Below are positions 41,901-53,200 of a stretch of 64,000 nt of DNA, piece after piece. The notes below the pieces were generated by a model, which ran no database searches, was not told the DNA's origin, and saw only the letters and a program-made list of their open reading frames with translations. Both the position numbers and the translations under genes were made by a program. Numbering within the stretch: position 1 is the first letter of the stretch; each line of letters begins with the position of its first letter. This stretch comes from Bacteroidota bacterium (GTDB lineage: Bacteria > Bacteroidota > Bacteroidia > Chitinophagales > Saprospiraceae). The stretch is from NCBI GenBank assembly GCA_030147525.1, contig JASBVF010000010.1, positions 124,001-188,000 of the forward strand. The letters are read 5' to 3'.

Positions 41901-44074
41901 GTTCCTGTACAAACGATATGTTCGTTTACCAGGTGTGCAGCCAGGTTTCGGGATGCTGCGACACGGCTGTGGTTCATTTGATTTTAAACAATTCCCAGCC
42001 TCCGGTGATGTACAATGTGCCGGCGGATATCACCATCGACTGCGGCGAGCCATTGCCTGCGCCTGCTTTTGTGTATGGTTTCAACGGATGCCCGGGATTG
42101 TATGTCAGTTACAACGAAGAATCCAATCAAAGTGGAATCGGAGGGTGCCAGTCTTACGAGATCGTACGGACGTGGACCTGTACTGATAATTGCGGAAACA
42201 CGAATTCAGCTTCGCAAACCATTACCGTACAGGACATCAGTGCGCCGGAGGTGTTCCGGGTTTACACTTTACCCAACGATAAAAGGCTGGCAGCGGGTGT
42301 TGCCCAGCGTGTCAATGAGAAATGGAGATATGTCAAGTTTCCGGTGAGCTTTGGTCAGAAACCCCTGGTTTTCAGCCAGGTTGTCACCACTTTGGAAACA
42401 TCGGCTGTGAACGTACGGATGCGCAACATCACGACCGAGGGTTTTGAAATGCGACTTCGGGAGGAGGAAATTTCTTCCGGGGCTCATGCCCATGAAAAGG
42501 TATCGTGGATGGCCATCGAACCCGGCGCCCTCACCGATACGACTAAATTGCAGGGCTTTCTGATGACCAATTTCAACAGTACGGCCAAGACGCTGAACTT
42601 TTCACCTGCTTTTTCAGGAACAGTGCCAGCGTTCATTTCGGCTATTCAAACGACGAAAGATCTCGAACCCGTGGCGATCCGTTACAGCAACCTGACGACA
42701 AGCTCGGTGAGCGTTGTACTGGAAGAAGAAAAATCGAAAGATGCGGAAGTGACCCATGCCAACGAAGACATTGCTTACCTGGCTTTCAAACCGGGAACTT
42801 TAAGAGATAAAGACAACAGATTCGTGGGTACATCGGGTGTGCTCAACCTGACAAACGACTGGACGACCGTCAGCTTGCCCCGGGCATTTAACAAGCCGGT
42901 CGTGATTTTCGGAGGCGTGCCAACGGGTGGCGATCCTTCGCTGATCCGGGTTCGGAACGTCAATGCCCAAAGCTTTGAAGTCAGGATACAGGAATGGGAT
43001 TACCTGGATGGCATCCATAGTACCACACCGGTAGCGTATTTCGTAGTGGAGGGCAGTGTTTCGGCAGTGCCGGAATACTACTGCGATGCAAGTTCAAATA
43101 ACGTGACTCCCGGTCAGAATCTGTTTGCCGTCGATAATTGCGACAACCAGCTCAATTTCAACTATCAGGAGCAATTCCAGTCCACTGCCTCCGGGCTCAA
43201 AGTGGAGCGGGTTTGGACTGTCGCTGACGATTGTGGTAATACTTCTTTCGTCGCTCGACTGGATTCCTGTATTGTGGCTGCCGTCAAACTGAAAGCATGC
43301 ATTTATGGCGCCATGATGGGTGGCGGCAATAGCGCTCTGATGAGGGATAACCTTAGGGAAAAAGGCTTTTTGCCGTTGCAAGAGCCCTATTCAAACTTAC
43401 CGGGCTATCAGCACAAAGGTGGAGGTGGAGGTGAAACAACCACCCAGGCCATCCTCAGTGTTACCGGACCTGATGCGATCGTAGACTGGGTTTTCATGGA
43501 AGCCCGGGACCCCGACGACAATGAGAACGTGCTGGCCACTTGTTCCGCCCTGTTGCAACGGGATGGCGACATCATCAGCGCAACCGGCGACTCGGTAGTC
43601 TTTTTCAAAGGTTTGGGCGAGGGCGATTACAACCTGGCCATCCGCCACCGCAATCACCTGGGATTGCTGTCGGTAAATGCCGAGTATCTCAGTTCGCAGA
43701 GTGTTTCCGACATGAACTTTGCTAACACTGTCACGCCGGTGAACGGGAGTATTTCAGCAGGGCAATCCACGCCGGGTGGAGGGCGAGCCCTTTGGCCGGG
43801 CGATTTTAACGGGGATCGTAAAATCATCTTCCAGGGACCGAACAATGATATTTTCTATCTTTTTACCCAGGTAATGTCAAATCCGAACAACACCAATTTC
43901 CTGGCAAACTTTATCGTGCAGGGATACCTGAATTACGACATCAACATGGATGGCATGGGTATCTACCAGGGACCGAACAACGATCGCTCCCTTTTACTCT
44001 ACAATACGATTCTCGGTCACCCTGACAATACGGCTAATCTGGCGAATTTTATAGTCTCGGAAATACTGCCTTGA
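35915..44074 (+). CDS. Giant secreted protein: IgGFc-like, DUF11, Ca-loop, lectin-like and dockerin-like modules
   Basis: The 2719-aa product starts at ATG 35915 with a signal peptide (LLRYVAFYALLHVFWINAHS). A Cys-bounded Asp loop NGIDDDGDGLID (about 102-122) resembles TSP3/MopE-type metal-binding loops and recurs near 1811 and 1919. Residues about 126-600 form an IgGFc-binding-like region (FDHWEDGFE; WGDGNPANGKAPGY; WGTVYEVPVGEN). DUF11-like (602-729) and other beta domains follow. A cassette at 38501-39925 opens with GLYFSDPALSMDR and closes with a TSLCSALTMPAGG module. DUF11-like pairs, a Big_9 domain (PKNTAVTIPVASNDSD), SprB-like and HYR-like domains come next. Three H-type-lectin-like repeats span about 2112-2385 (YVKFPVSFGQKP; MRLREEE). 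The C-terminus has a VDWVFMEARD...LLQRDGD...LAIRHRNHLG domain and two Asp-rich dockerin-like repeats (DFNGDRKIIFQGPNND; DINMDGMGIYQGPNND). Neither type A nor type B T9SS domain is present. Carbohydrate binding is only suggested. Confidence 0.94.
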   Translation: MRKTLLRYVAFYALLHVFWINAHSSDLILNPSGTISVFETCNDGLEKKYSSNFSKFLSVRHAGISSVWFPVDFSNKYNPGVNLKNTLSSESGFQFFSLSEICDNGIDDDGDGLIDEADPDCQLNCAGTGDMLSHVYFIPFPEEELHRFFRLFTESNNGSISNGINSTISIVVAEDSTVIRFDHWEDGFENSLLNPVQNTTQIWGDGNPANGKAPGYNSDIFHAGDAIQLDNVVTLPRNSSSLKFDGRDLIVSSRPLTATRVAWPQSPGPELSVAIQMTEQTGWGTVYEVPVGENTPASSGMFGNTGVFTMACQNGTTIQIDKNGDGSIDTTRILNKGQSFSLSGGIFAGAKIFADHPVQVTVCAGDLSSEYETRWFTLAPLAQWGNSYFMPVGTTVEFDPAHVFIYNPNPAAIHVNYNTARGSGSFNVSSGSTHRFEMPMQSGAKFYTTDGSHFYGIGTMDSDDSDNDSHEWGISLIPAAALGPEALVGWGAGSKNLSRNGSPVWVTPSAATTIYVDYDGNPATGPEVDIAGNHFDIKFQAQPFRSYRVLDPDTDQTGMRLYTLDGKSIAVAWGQDPSLSSPSNPFLDLGTSVASLQKPYAWNEFQLISDADNNGIAGPGDTILVSLFIKNATDKSICDITVKDTLPPNFTYVENTAKRNGVAIPGQVVPPAGTVFPLDETGFAYAGIAPGSCDTIRFKVRLDTVPAGMKEVNARFQANIGSSHSKLVAEIKIPVAAAATPHTVNFTDTNENPVSFFTENSTAQITITDAAMNRDSTSTESTTATVQNLSGTDWEDIIFTENGTNSDIFNSTIVVSSSAGDFPGDGILNASPGDTLSASYVAPGNDVVSTTAVVTTRVESQGLYFSDPALSMDRNNPIATQDTSTALAPALATSGALQVDNVTFSSIEGVNSFSFSHTTTSAANRLLLVGFSGDKNGEILNAVTYNGLPLTYLGSINNNDKARIEIWSLLNPPAGSYNIHAVFNTTSKGVMGAVGFSGVDMTNPIGNFSSVSGSGNSINLNMPAGNGEILFNVLAWKGAGAVTQGSGVTQMWNLTNGGGWTTGCAGILPVSGASANLSWTRSGSEFWSMGVVPVRPAPSGIASTSFTQTTSLCSALTMPAGGLITATAHVDVVAGIMPVNPNVTATLKYDATTFATLTTPVYDSLAGTLTWAGALPGVTTIPAGKSIVFNVATQQNNLSFRIKYDSDSAPSGINLPVTSIIKVDSVNVYNAPYPGGSKVTSCVNGDTVYVRSFISDPFGSNDITKADLDITFPDGTPFIDSTLSNVHVAGVTGCGKIYEFRWPTSNQQGLFNIKTTGYAGYDGVTASAKTRLDVGFLDNGTPSQANFTNAGNVPVTAFQPDSTICMSVRDFDQNLTDTLVESVSIKLESSSGDQETVILTETGVNTGIFKACMAASSTLAGTSGNGQLYAREGDILSFTYTDPDTEKDKSAATANVQSTAPVMRVIKSLKKPFDGVAIPGEQLEYEIAVSNPGPTILLTAILTDTFDLSCMSYVSSSYPLSGAGPGSLSWNVAPIMPGEIKKIKVFFNATGACNPGKNIASGNGMDENAVAVAAAPDTALVIVANPKMTVDKALVSPVSGPIFVGDTLTYNITVTNTGTSIISLIPLSDQYSDYFMKYVSASPAATGGGGVVLWDNLGPLAPGASTTVTVKFIAMHGTPVNTNHALVEFAVDTFGNKVPAVIDRDISHIESPPLAVNDAVTTPKNTAVTIPVASNDSDPDGNLNTASVSVADVSGPAHGTVTVDPVTHAIVYTPAMDFFGLDSFQYKICDLTNLCDTAWVIVDVTFVEEICNNGIDDDNDGLADCFDPECGQPAIDLVSTVQPDNCPTPNNGQIVVSASGSNLSYSIDGGATYQNSNTFTGLSAGSFNIQVVNSLTGCLTDYADNPAVLTEPDCIEICGNGIDDDGDGLTDCDDTDCQPKANWDSFIACPGTPLQEQVIFNDSNIQNSLFGIAALPSNGSVSINNNGVFQYSPYSSSCTNDMFVYQVCSQVSGCCDTAVVHLILNNSQPPVMYNVPADITIDCGEPLPAPAFVYGFNGCPGLYVSYNEESNQSGIGGCQSYEIVRTWTCTDNCGNTNSASQTITVQDISAPEVFRVYTLPNDKRLAAGVAQRVNEKWRYVKFPVSFGQKPLVFSQVVTTLETSAVNVRMRNITTEGFEMRLREEEISSGAHAHEKVSWMAIEPGALTDTTKLQGFLMTNFNSTAKTLNFSPAFSGTVPAFISAIQTTKDLEPVAIRYSNLTTSSVSVVLEEEKSKDAEVTHANEDIAYLAFKPGTLRDKDNRFVGTSGVLNLTNDWTTVSLPRAFNKPVVIFGGVPTGGDPSLIRVRNVNAQSFEVRIQEWDYLDGIHSTTPVAYFVVEGSVSAVPEYYCDASSNNVTPGQNLFAVDNCDNQLNFNYQEQFQSTASGLKVERVWTVADDCGNTSFVARLDSCIVAAVKLKACIYGAMMGGGNSALMRDNLREKGFLPLQEPYSNLPGYQHKGGGGGETTTQAILSVTGPDAIVDWVFMEARDPDDNENVLATCSALLQRDGDIISATGDSVVFFKGLGEGDYNLAIRHRNHLGLLSVNAEYLSSQSVSDMNFANTVTPVNGSISAGQSTPGGGRALWPGDFNGDRKIIFQGPNNDIFYLFTQVMSNPNNTNFLANFIVQGYLNYDINMDGMGIYQGPNNDRSLLLYNTILGHPDNTANLANFIVSEILP

Positions 44075-44256
44075 AAATTGAAGGAAACTGATTTGGAATG
44101 ATAATTGAGATTTAAGTTGTGAAACCTCCCGGATTTTTAATCAGCATCCCCCCTCTCCCTTTCATCAATGATCAGATTTGAGACCAGAAAATTAGTGTGT
44201 CTTGCACAGGAGACTATGCTGGTGCTTGTAGTTTTTGCTGGTTTCTCATGAGAACT
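44075..44256 (+). promoter_or_regulatory. Spacer and leader before the 5548-aa gene
   Basis: This 182-bp spacer contains GAAACCTCCCGG and a C6-rich pyrimidine tract (44148-44160, CCCCCCTCTCCCT), about 100 nt before the chosen start. No terminator is visible after the upstream stop codon, so co-transcription with the preceding gene cannot be excluded. Confidence 0.35.
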
Positions 44257-47200
44257 ATGACAAAAAACACTATTATGTTTTTACGCCAGAAATTATTCCT
44301 ATTCAGACATTTTCTCTTGTCTGCTTGTCTGATCCCCATCCTAACTTATGCGGTAGATCCGGGTAACAATCATGTATTTCTGGAAGGTGGATTAGCGGCA
44401 CGGCTTTATGAAAATTTGAAACAAAAGCTGATTGTTACGACAGGGAAAGTATCTCACACCGATGCTAAACAGACTTTCCTTTCACCTCCACCTGCCACTG
44501 TTACTTCCCGGGTGAATGCTAGCAGCGACGACGCCGAAGAAAATATTAGTAGTGGTTCCGTGGATTTGACCAGTACTGACCTGGAATTAACTACGGACGG
44601 CTCCACTGTTCAAATCATTGGAATGCGTTTCAACGGATTGGGAATTCCGGCCGGGGCGATCATCACCAGCGCTTACGTGGAGTTTGAAACGGATGTGGCA
44701 TGGAGCTCCGCCTGCAATTTGACGATTAAAGGCCAGGCAGCCGACAACCCCGGCACTTTTACTACTACAGCCTATGATATTTCATCACGACCGAAAACCA
44801 ACGCAACAGTGGCCTGGACTCCCACTGCCTGGAACACAGTAGATGAAAAACATCAAACACCCGACCTGACTCCTGTCATTCAGGAAATAGTTAACCGCTT
44901 TGGATGGGCCAGTGGGAACTCGATGGTGGTATTTATTGAAGGTACAGGCACACGAGAAGCAGAATCTTATAATGGGGAGGCTGCGGCCGCACCGTTATTG
45001 GTTGTTAATTACACAACCGATGGTACATTAACCGGTGCTCCCGGAGGAGTGACCGGCTCACAGTTATGGCTGAAGGCAAACCAAGGAGTTAACACCGGTA
45101 CAAACCTTATCTGGGCCGACCAATCGGGGAGCGGCAGGTATGGCTTACAGAGCACTGCGGCCAATATGCCAGTCCTCGTCAATAACGGTATCAATTTCAA
45201 TCCATCCTTATTATTTGATGGAACAAACGATCATTTGACCATCCAGAACCTGGCGGGCTTACCTACCGGTGCTGCACAGGTAGAGGTATTTGCAGTGGCC
45301 AACCAGCTGGATTTAGCGTCACAGTGGTCGCATATAGTGGCTTATGGTACAGGCGCCACCAGCCAGATGTTTGCCCTGAGCAAACAACAATACAGTGGGA
45401 ATGCTGCTGCCACCACCTGGGGGAATGATGCCATAAGTTCTTCTGGCGAGTTTGACAACGGAAAACCTGTCTTGTTAGACGGAAAATACACGGGTACGCA
45501 AGTGGTTTTCTCCAGTTATGGCCGGCAAAGGGCGACCCAGACATCAACCAATAATAAGAATATTGCCGGGGGCAGTATCGGCGCCTATCCCAATGCGACA
45601 AGTGGTACATATTGGAATGGGAATATTACTGAAATAATCTTATTTCCAACCAACCTGACTACGGCCCAGGTCAATAGGGTCAACTCTTACCTTGCCCTTA
45701 AATATGGCATTACCCTTGACCAAACCACCCCTCAGAATTATACTGCCTCTGACGGCACGACGATTTTTTGGAACGCCACGACCAACAGCGGCCACAAAAA
45801 TAACATCGCCGGTATCGCCCGGGACGACTCCTCGGCATTGAACCAAAAACAATCCAGGTCGGTGAATGCGGGCTTGCAGGTGGCCATTGGCCTTGGCAAC
45901 ACCATCGCCGGTACCAACGCCGGTAATCCGAATGATTTCACTGCCGACTATTCGGCGCTCGTCTGGGGCGACAATGGCAGTTCGGCATTAGCCTGGACGG
46001 CTACCGGCGCCCCTGCGGGCAGGCAGGTCCTTTCCCGTACCTGGAAGGTTCAAGAGACGGGGAGTGTTGGTTCTGTTCAAGTGCAGGTGCCGGACAACAG
46101 CGGCACGAACGGATTGCCGGATGAGGGCAGTAACCCTGTTTACCTTTTGGTGGATGCTGATGGTAATTTCGCATCTGGTGCTACTGTTATCCCCATGACC
46201 TTGAACGGTACCAACTGGGAAGCCAATGTTGATTTCACCAACGGGCAGTTTTTCACTTTTGCCCAGGGCTGCGTCTTTTCACTCGCAGGTACCCAGATAA
46301 ATGTCACGCCCTGTGCAGGCGGAGCGAATGGCGCTATCAACCTCACGGCGTCGGGAGGTGTTGCTCCTTATACCTACAACTGGTCGGACATTGGTACAGT
46401 GGGTAACCTGCAAAACCGGACTGGACTCGTAGCCGGGGATTACACAGTATCCGTAACGGATGCAGCTTCCTGTCTTACGGTGGCTTCATTTACTATCACG
46501 GAGCCAGACCCCATCACACTTTTTGGTACGGTGACGCCTGCCTCGGGCAGCCCCAGCGGTGCCATTGATTTGACAGTGGTGGACGGAGTGGCGCCTTATG
46601 CTTACGCCTGGGCAGCCAGTGGAGGCGGGGTAGTACCGGCAGGACAGGCCAATAGCCAGGATTTGACGGGACTGGTTGGCGGCACCTATAAAGTAACGGT
46701 AACTGATGCAGGTTCTTGTACCAAAACAGCAACTTACGTGGTGCAAAGCTCCGTTTACAAACAACTTTACCTATCCGACCCTTCCCAGGCGCTCGATCGG
46801 ATGGACCCGGTTGCATCGGCGGATGGGACTACAGCACAAACTGTTACGATTTCCAATGTCAGCAGCAGCACGGTTACTTTAAATCCAATTGCTGATACTT
46901 ATTTAAACAGAGAGGCATTTACTACCAACTTCGGCACCAACACGACTTTTTCCATCGAAGGGGAGGAGAAAAAATTGAAACGGGCTCTCTTAAAATTTGA
47001 CCTTAGTTCGATTCCTGTGGGGGCGGCAATTACTTCGGCTACACTCACACTGCAGAAGGTGGGTGGGGATATTATCAGCTACAACGTCGGTATTTACCGC
47101 ATGGAAAATACCACTCCAGCAAAAAACTGGACGGAAAATGGCGCTCACAATGTCAAATACGATGGTACTACACAATGGACTGCATTGGGAGGCGAGGGCG

Positions 47201-50200
47201 ACCACAATACCTCGGAATACGCCTCTACCAATGTTTCATCCAACGGCTCCTATTCTTGGACTGTTACTTCCTTGATTGATGATTGGGTAAACAACGGGGT
47301 GCCCAACAATGGATTGATGATAAAAGCTCTTCCCGAACAAGCAGGAAATCAGCCCCTTTTTGATTTTAATTCAAGGGAGGCGGCTTCCGGTAAACCTGTG
47401 CTGACGATAAATTACGCTACTGCGGGTGGTACTAATACTACCTTTACTCAAAGCCCGGCGCTTTGCAGCCCATTGACCATCAAGGCCGGGCAACCCATTA
47501 CCATCACCAACTACATTACCATCGTTTCAGGCTCCATGCCTGCCAACCCCAATATCACGGCAACCCTGAAATATGGCAGTAATATTATTATTTCTCTTTT
47601 CAACCCAACTTACAACAGCGGAACCGGGCTGTTGACTTGGACAGGAACGCTTGGCTCTGATAGAACGGTACCGGCCGGGCAGGCCCTTGTACTTGATGTC
47701 TCCACGAGCCAGAGCGGTGTCACCTTTGCCATTCAATACGACAGCCAGACGAAGCCCTCCAAAATCAACCTGCCCGTTTCCACCTACATTGACATTGCCT
47801 CCTACGACGTGTACAACACTGCCTACCCCGGCGGCAGCATCATCACCAATGCAGTGGGTGGACAAGTGGTCTATCCCCGTGCCGTCGTGACCGACCCGTT
47901 CGGGTTCAGCGACATTACGGGCCTGAACATCAACATTTCGCCGCCGCTGCCGGGCACCACCGTGGCCGCTACTTCGGTCGCCACGGCAGGTTGCACCCGC
48001 ACGTACCAATATACCTGGACAACGCCGTTTTCCAGTGGAACGATGAACATCCCGGCCACTGCCAAGGAAGGCCTTGAAAACACCGTGACCGACGTGCAGC
48101 CGCTCAGTTTCGACCTTTGCACGCCGACCATCGGCACGCCGGTTTTTGCATCGGGGGCAAGCTCCACCCGTTGCCAGGGGGCGGGCAGTGTGACCTACTC
48201 CGCCACTTCGACCAGCTCGACGGGTATCTCTTACAGCCTCGATGCGGCCAGCCTGGCTGCCGGTAACACCATCAGCTCCGTGACCGGGGCGGTCACTTAC
48301 GTGGCCGGGTGGGGCGGTACCAGCACCATCACGGCGATGGCGACCGGTTGCGGAGGCCCGAAAACTGCCACGCATACGGCCACGGTCGCTCCGAATGTCG
48401 GTACGCCCGTTTTTGTGTTGGGGGAAAGCTCCGTCCGGTGCCAGGGCGCCGGCACGGTGACCTACACGGCCACAGCATCCAATTCGACAGGCATCACTTA
48501 CAGCCTCGATGCGGCCAGCCTGTCGGCGGGCAACAGTATCAATGCCTCTACCGGGGCGGTTACCTTTACCGCCGGCTGGACGGGCACGTCCACCATCACG
48601 GCCAGTGCGGCTGGCTGCGGCGGCCCGAAAACGGCCACCCATACTGTGACACAGACCCCGTCGGTTACGACCCCTGTTTTTGCGCTGGGCGCAACCTCCA
48701 CCCGGTGCCAGGGCGGCAACAGCGTGACCTATTCAGCCTCGGCCTCGAATACCACTGGTATCGCCTACAGCCTCGATGCGGCCAGTGTTGCCGCAGGTAA
48801 TATCATCAACGCCAGCACGGGGGTAGTTACTTATGTAGCTGGATGGAGCGGCACTTCCACCATCACGGCAAGCGCTGCCGGTTGTGGCGGGCCAAAAACA
48901 GCCAGCCATACGGTCACCATCACGCCCAATGGGACGCTCACATTTGCCTTAGGGGCAACCTCAACCCGTCCTTACGGGGCAGGAATGATAACCTACACTG
49001 CCACAGCCAACAACGGCGGGGCTGTGACTTACAGCCTGGATGCTACCAGTTTGGCCGCCGGCAATACCATCAACAGCTCGACCGGACAGGTGACCTACTC
49101 GGCAGGTTGGGTAGGTACTTCCGTTATCACCGCCAGTGTGAATGGCTGCAACGGCACCCAAACGGCTACTCATACTGCAAACACCAATAACGTTTACAAA
49201 CAACTCTACCTCTCCGACCCCTCGCAGGCCCTCGACCGGGTGGACCCGGTGGCGACGGCGGATGCTACCACAGCTACCAGCCAGACGATTGGCGAAATCA
49301 ATACCATTCAGCCGTCCAACGGGGTTGCCATATGGCATCAAAATGGTGTGCAAACGCCTCAGTACAAGGTTTTTAGTGGAAATACGAATTCTTTTGGCTC
49401 AGAGGCAACCGCCCCTACGGTCGGTAACAACCTGTCGAGTGTCCTGATGACCGCACAGTCGCCAGTTAATCAGAGCGAAGCTTTTTTATTGGAAATTACG
49501 GACGGCAAGCAAATCTACCTGCATAAGTGGAATGGGTCGGGGTGGACGGCTGGCTCATTCAACCCGGTGGATGCCTCCCCCGTTAAAAATGTTAGTGTTC
49601 GCTCAGCTGCGATTGCCTACTCCTCCGATGGCAGCGCCATGCTGGTCTGGGACAATAACGTTGCTGACAACCTCGTGCATTACCGCACCTGGAGTGGAAC
49701 GAGTTGGTCGGCTGCCCAAAATTTCACCATCGAAACAGGTGCAAATAATAAGGCCGTAAACCACATGCGGCTCGCTGCGCACCCCAGCTCCAATGAAATG
49801 ATATTAGTATTCACAGATGATGGTGATGGAGATGACTACGCCTACGTCTGGAACGGGTCTTCCTGGGGAAATGGATTGGAACTGACCATCGATGGTTCCA
49901 ATACCCCGCACGATGCTAACGTGATATATGAACGAATCAGTGGTCATGCGCTGGTGGTTTTCGGGAAGGCAGATGACAACGCCATTTATTACCGGACCTG
50001 GGATGGCTCCTCCTGGAGTGCGGAACAGGTTAAGTCCTATCCAACAGGCGCAGCCACTGCTGCCAAGCTTGGTCCAACCAGTCTGGCAGCCAGTCCTAAC
50101 AGTGATGTTATATTGATGGGCTTGACAACCGAGGCGAAAGAAGGCATTTTTATGACCTGGGACGGAAGTTCCTTCTCCACGGCTGCACAGGACAACCGGA

Positions 50201-53200
50201 TTGTTACGGCACTCGACAAAGCCAAAAATATCAGTCCTATCGACATCGCCTTTGAAAGCCAAAGCGGTCAGGCATTGGGTGTTGTCCAATCCACCGGTGG
50301 GCAATTTGTCACCTATTTCACCTGGGCACCGGGAAGTGGTTACTCTGCGGCCGCCACAACGGCCGATTTTGGTAAAAAACCGAGGATAGTCCAGCTCAGT
50401 TCTGACAAGCACAGCGATAAAATCATGCTTTCGGTCAATGCTGAAAAATTGGGTAAAACCTTGCTCTGGAACGGCTCTTCCTGGGGTGCCATTATGGACC
50501 ATGAAACGGACATGGGCCTGAATGGAGATGAAGGGGCTGGAAACGGTATTCCCATCTCCTACTTCTGGTTACCCGTCGGAAACATTGTCTTCACCCCAAC
50601 GACAAGTTTCACCATGGCCCCGGCCTTGTGTTCTGACCTGACGATTAAAGGTAACCAAACCATCACGGTCACCACCTATCTGAGCATGGTGAGCGGTTCA
50701 TTGACCAATGGCCAGACCTATAACATCAATGCCGTGTTGCGATATGGCGGCACCAATATTGCCATTTTGAATCCGGCAACTTATAGTTCTGCAAACGGGG
50801 GCATCCTGACCTGGACCGGGTCGTTGCCGTCGGATGTAACGGTTCCTGCCGGGCAGGCTATTACCCTGGATGTAAGAGTTGCTAACAACATGCCGGGGGT
50901 TTCGTTTGCCCTTCTGTATGACAGCCAGACGAAGCCATCGAAAATCAACCTGCCGGTTTCCACTTTCATCGACATTACCTCTCATGCGGTGTACAGTGCC
51001 GCTTATCCCGGCGGCAGCATCATTACCAGTGTTGCTGCAGGTACTACAGTTTATCCCCGCACGGTAGTGTCCGACCCGTTCGGGTTCAGCGACATCACCG
51101 GTTTGACCATGAATATTTCACCCACCGTCGGCAACGTGACGGCTACTTCGGTCGCTACCGCAGGCTGTACCCGGACCTACCAATATACCTGGAACACGAC
51201 GGGACTTGGCGGCACCTACTCGCTGCCGGCCACTGCCAAAGAAGGGTATGAAAATGCGGTGACGGATGTGCAGGCACTCAATTTTGATATTTGTTCGCCG
51301 GCGATTGGTACGCCCGTTTTTGCGCTGGGCACAACGTCCTCCCGCTGCCAGGGCGCCGGTACGGTGACCTATTCTGCCACCTCCACGAATTCGACGGGCA
51401 TGACGTACAGCCTCGATGCGGCCAGTGCCGCAGCGGGTAATACCATCAATGCGTCAACCGGGGCAGTGACTTTCACTGCAAGCTGGAATAACCCTACCGT
51501 CATTACCGCCACAGCTACGGGCTGCGGTGGGCCGAAAAGCTCCACGCATACCGTGAACTTCACTTCTACCGTCGGTACGCCTGTGTTTGCACTGGGCTCC
51601 ATTTCGAGCCGTTGTCAGGGTGCGGCGACAGTGACTTATGCTGCCACCGCTAACAATTCCTCCGGCATTACTTACAGCCTCGACGGGGCCAGCCTCGCAG
51701 GGGGTAATACTATCAACGCATCGACGGGAGCCGTAACGTTTGTGGCAGGTTGGGTCGGTACGAGTACGGTGACAGCCAATGCCGCCGGTTGCAGTGGTCC
51801 AAAAACATCAACGCATACGATAACCATTGACCCGTCTGTTGGAACGCCCGTGTTTGATCTCGGAGCAAGTTCAACCCGCTGTGGAGGTGGAGTTTTCGTT
51901 TACACGGCCTCCGCTTCCAATGCGACAGGCATTACCTATAGTCTGGATGCGGCGAGCCTTGCTGCCGGTAATGCCATCAATTCAAGTACCGGGGCGGTTA
52001 CCTTCACAAATTCCTGGACGGGTAATTCCACCATTACGGCTACCGCCAATGGTTGCAATGGTCCTTCCAGTGCCACCCACACTGTCAGTATTTCACCAGC
52101 TTGTCCACCCATCGCCCTGGACGATGCGGCAAATGGTCAGGGTGGATCACCCCTGATTATCAATGTGCTGGCAAACGATACAGATGTCAACAACGACATT
52201 AATCCTTCTTCCATTTCAATCTTGACCCAACCCGAGAATGGCGATGCTGTCATTTCGGGCGGGCAGGTAGTCTATTTGCCGAATGGTACGTTTGAAGGAG
52301 TTGACCAGTTTACGTACCGGGTCTGTGATTTTACTGCGCCCACGACACTGTGCGATACGGCAACAGTGTTGGTGACGATTGATCCGACGATAGTGGATGC
52401 ATGTTCGGAGGCGGTGAAGCCTCAGGTCTACTACATGCCTTACCCTGAGGGTGATGCCCGGCTTGCACTGATTGCATCTTCCGGGTCACCCTGGTTGCCT
52501 ATCCCGAGCAATAATATTCGCACCATCATCAGCATAAAAGTACCTTACCCGGGTATGACACTCCTATGGGATCACTGGGAAGACGGTTATGAAGCCGATC
52601 CTAGTAATCCTCTTCAGGCCACTACCCAGGTCTGGGGTGATGGAAATCCATACAATGGGGTAGCACCCGGTTATGCTGACGATGTCCTGCCGGCAGGTGC
52701 AGCTATCGTGATGGATAATACAATGCCAGCCTATCCGAGGAATCCTGCCAATATATTTTTCGATGGAAAAGATAAACTCATTTCATCCGGGGCGATTACG
52801 GTAACACAGGTTTCAGGGGAGCCATCTATCATTTTTGTGCAGTGCATGAAAACCAACGTTACGCCTACAATCAACTTTGGGAAGTCTTTCACCATCCCGG
52901 TAGGTGAGGATTTTAACAGCCAGGATTTTAGATATACAGCCTTGTTTATCCGGGCATCTGAAGATAGCACGGTAGTAAGTATCGATAAGAACAATAATGG
53001 TTCGTTTGAAACAATAATAACCTTAAATGAGGGTGAATCTTATCTTGTGGATGGAGGTGTTTTGACAGGGGCCGTAGTCACCGGTTCTGCGCCTATTGGT
53101 GTTGACCTTCATTTTGGTGGCGTCGATGGATATTCTTCAAGAGAGGTGCCCGTCTTTCCGGCGACCTGGTATTCAGATACATATTACACGCCGGTGCCAA

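Noticed and set aside
44197-44256. GTG start giving 20 extra residues on the 5548-aa protein
   Set aside because: Upstream residues are Cys-rich and would bury the signal peptide; ATG 44257 (MTKNT...) gives a normal one.
47527-48642. 371-codon minus-strand reading frame
   Set aside because: Gly/Arg-rich antisense of the repeated module and Ig array of the 5548-aa gene; open because of codon bias in the repeat.
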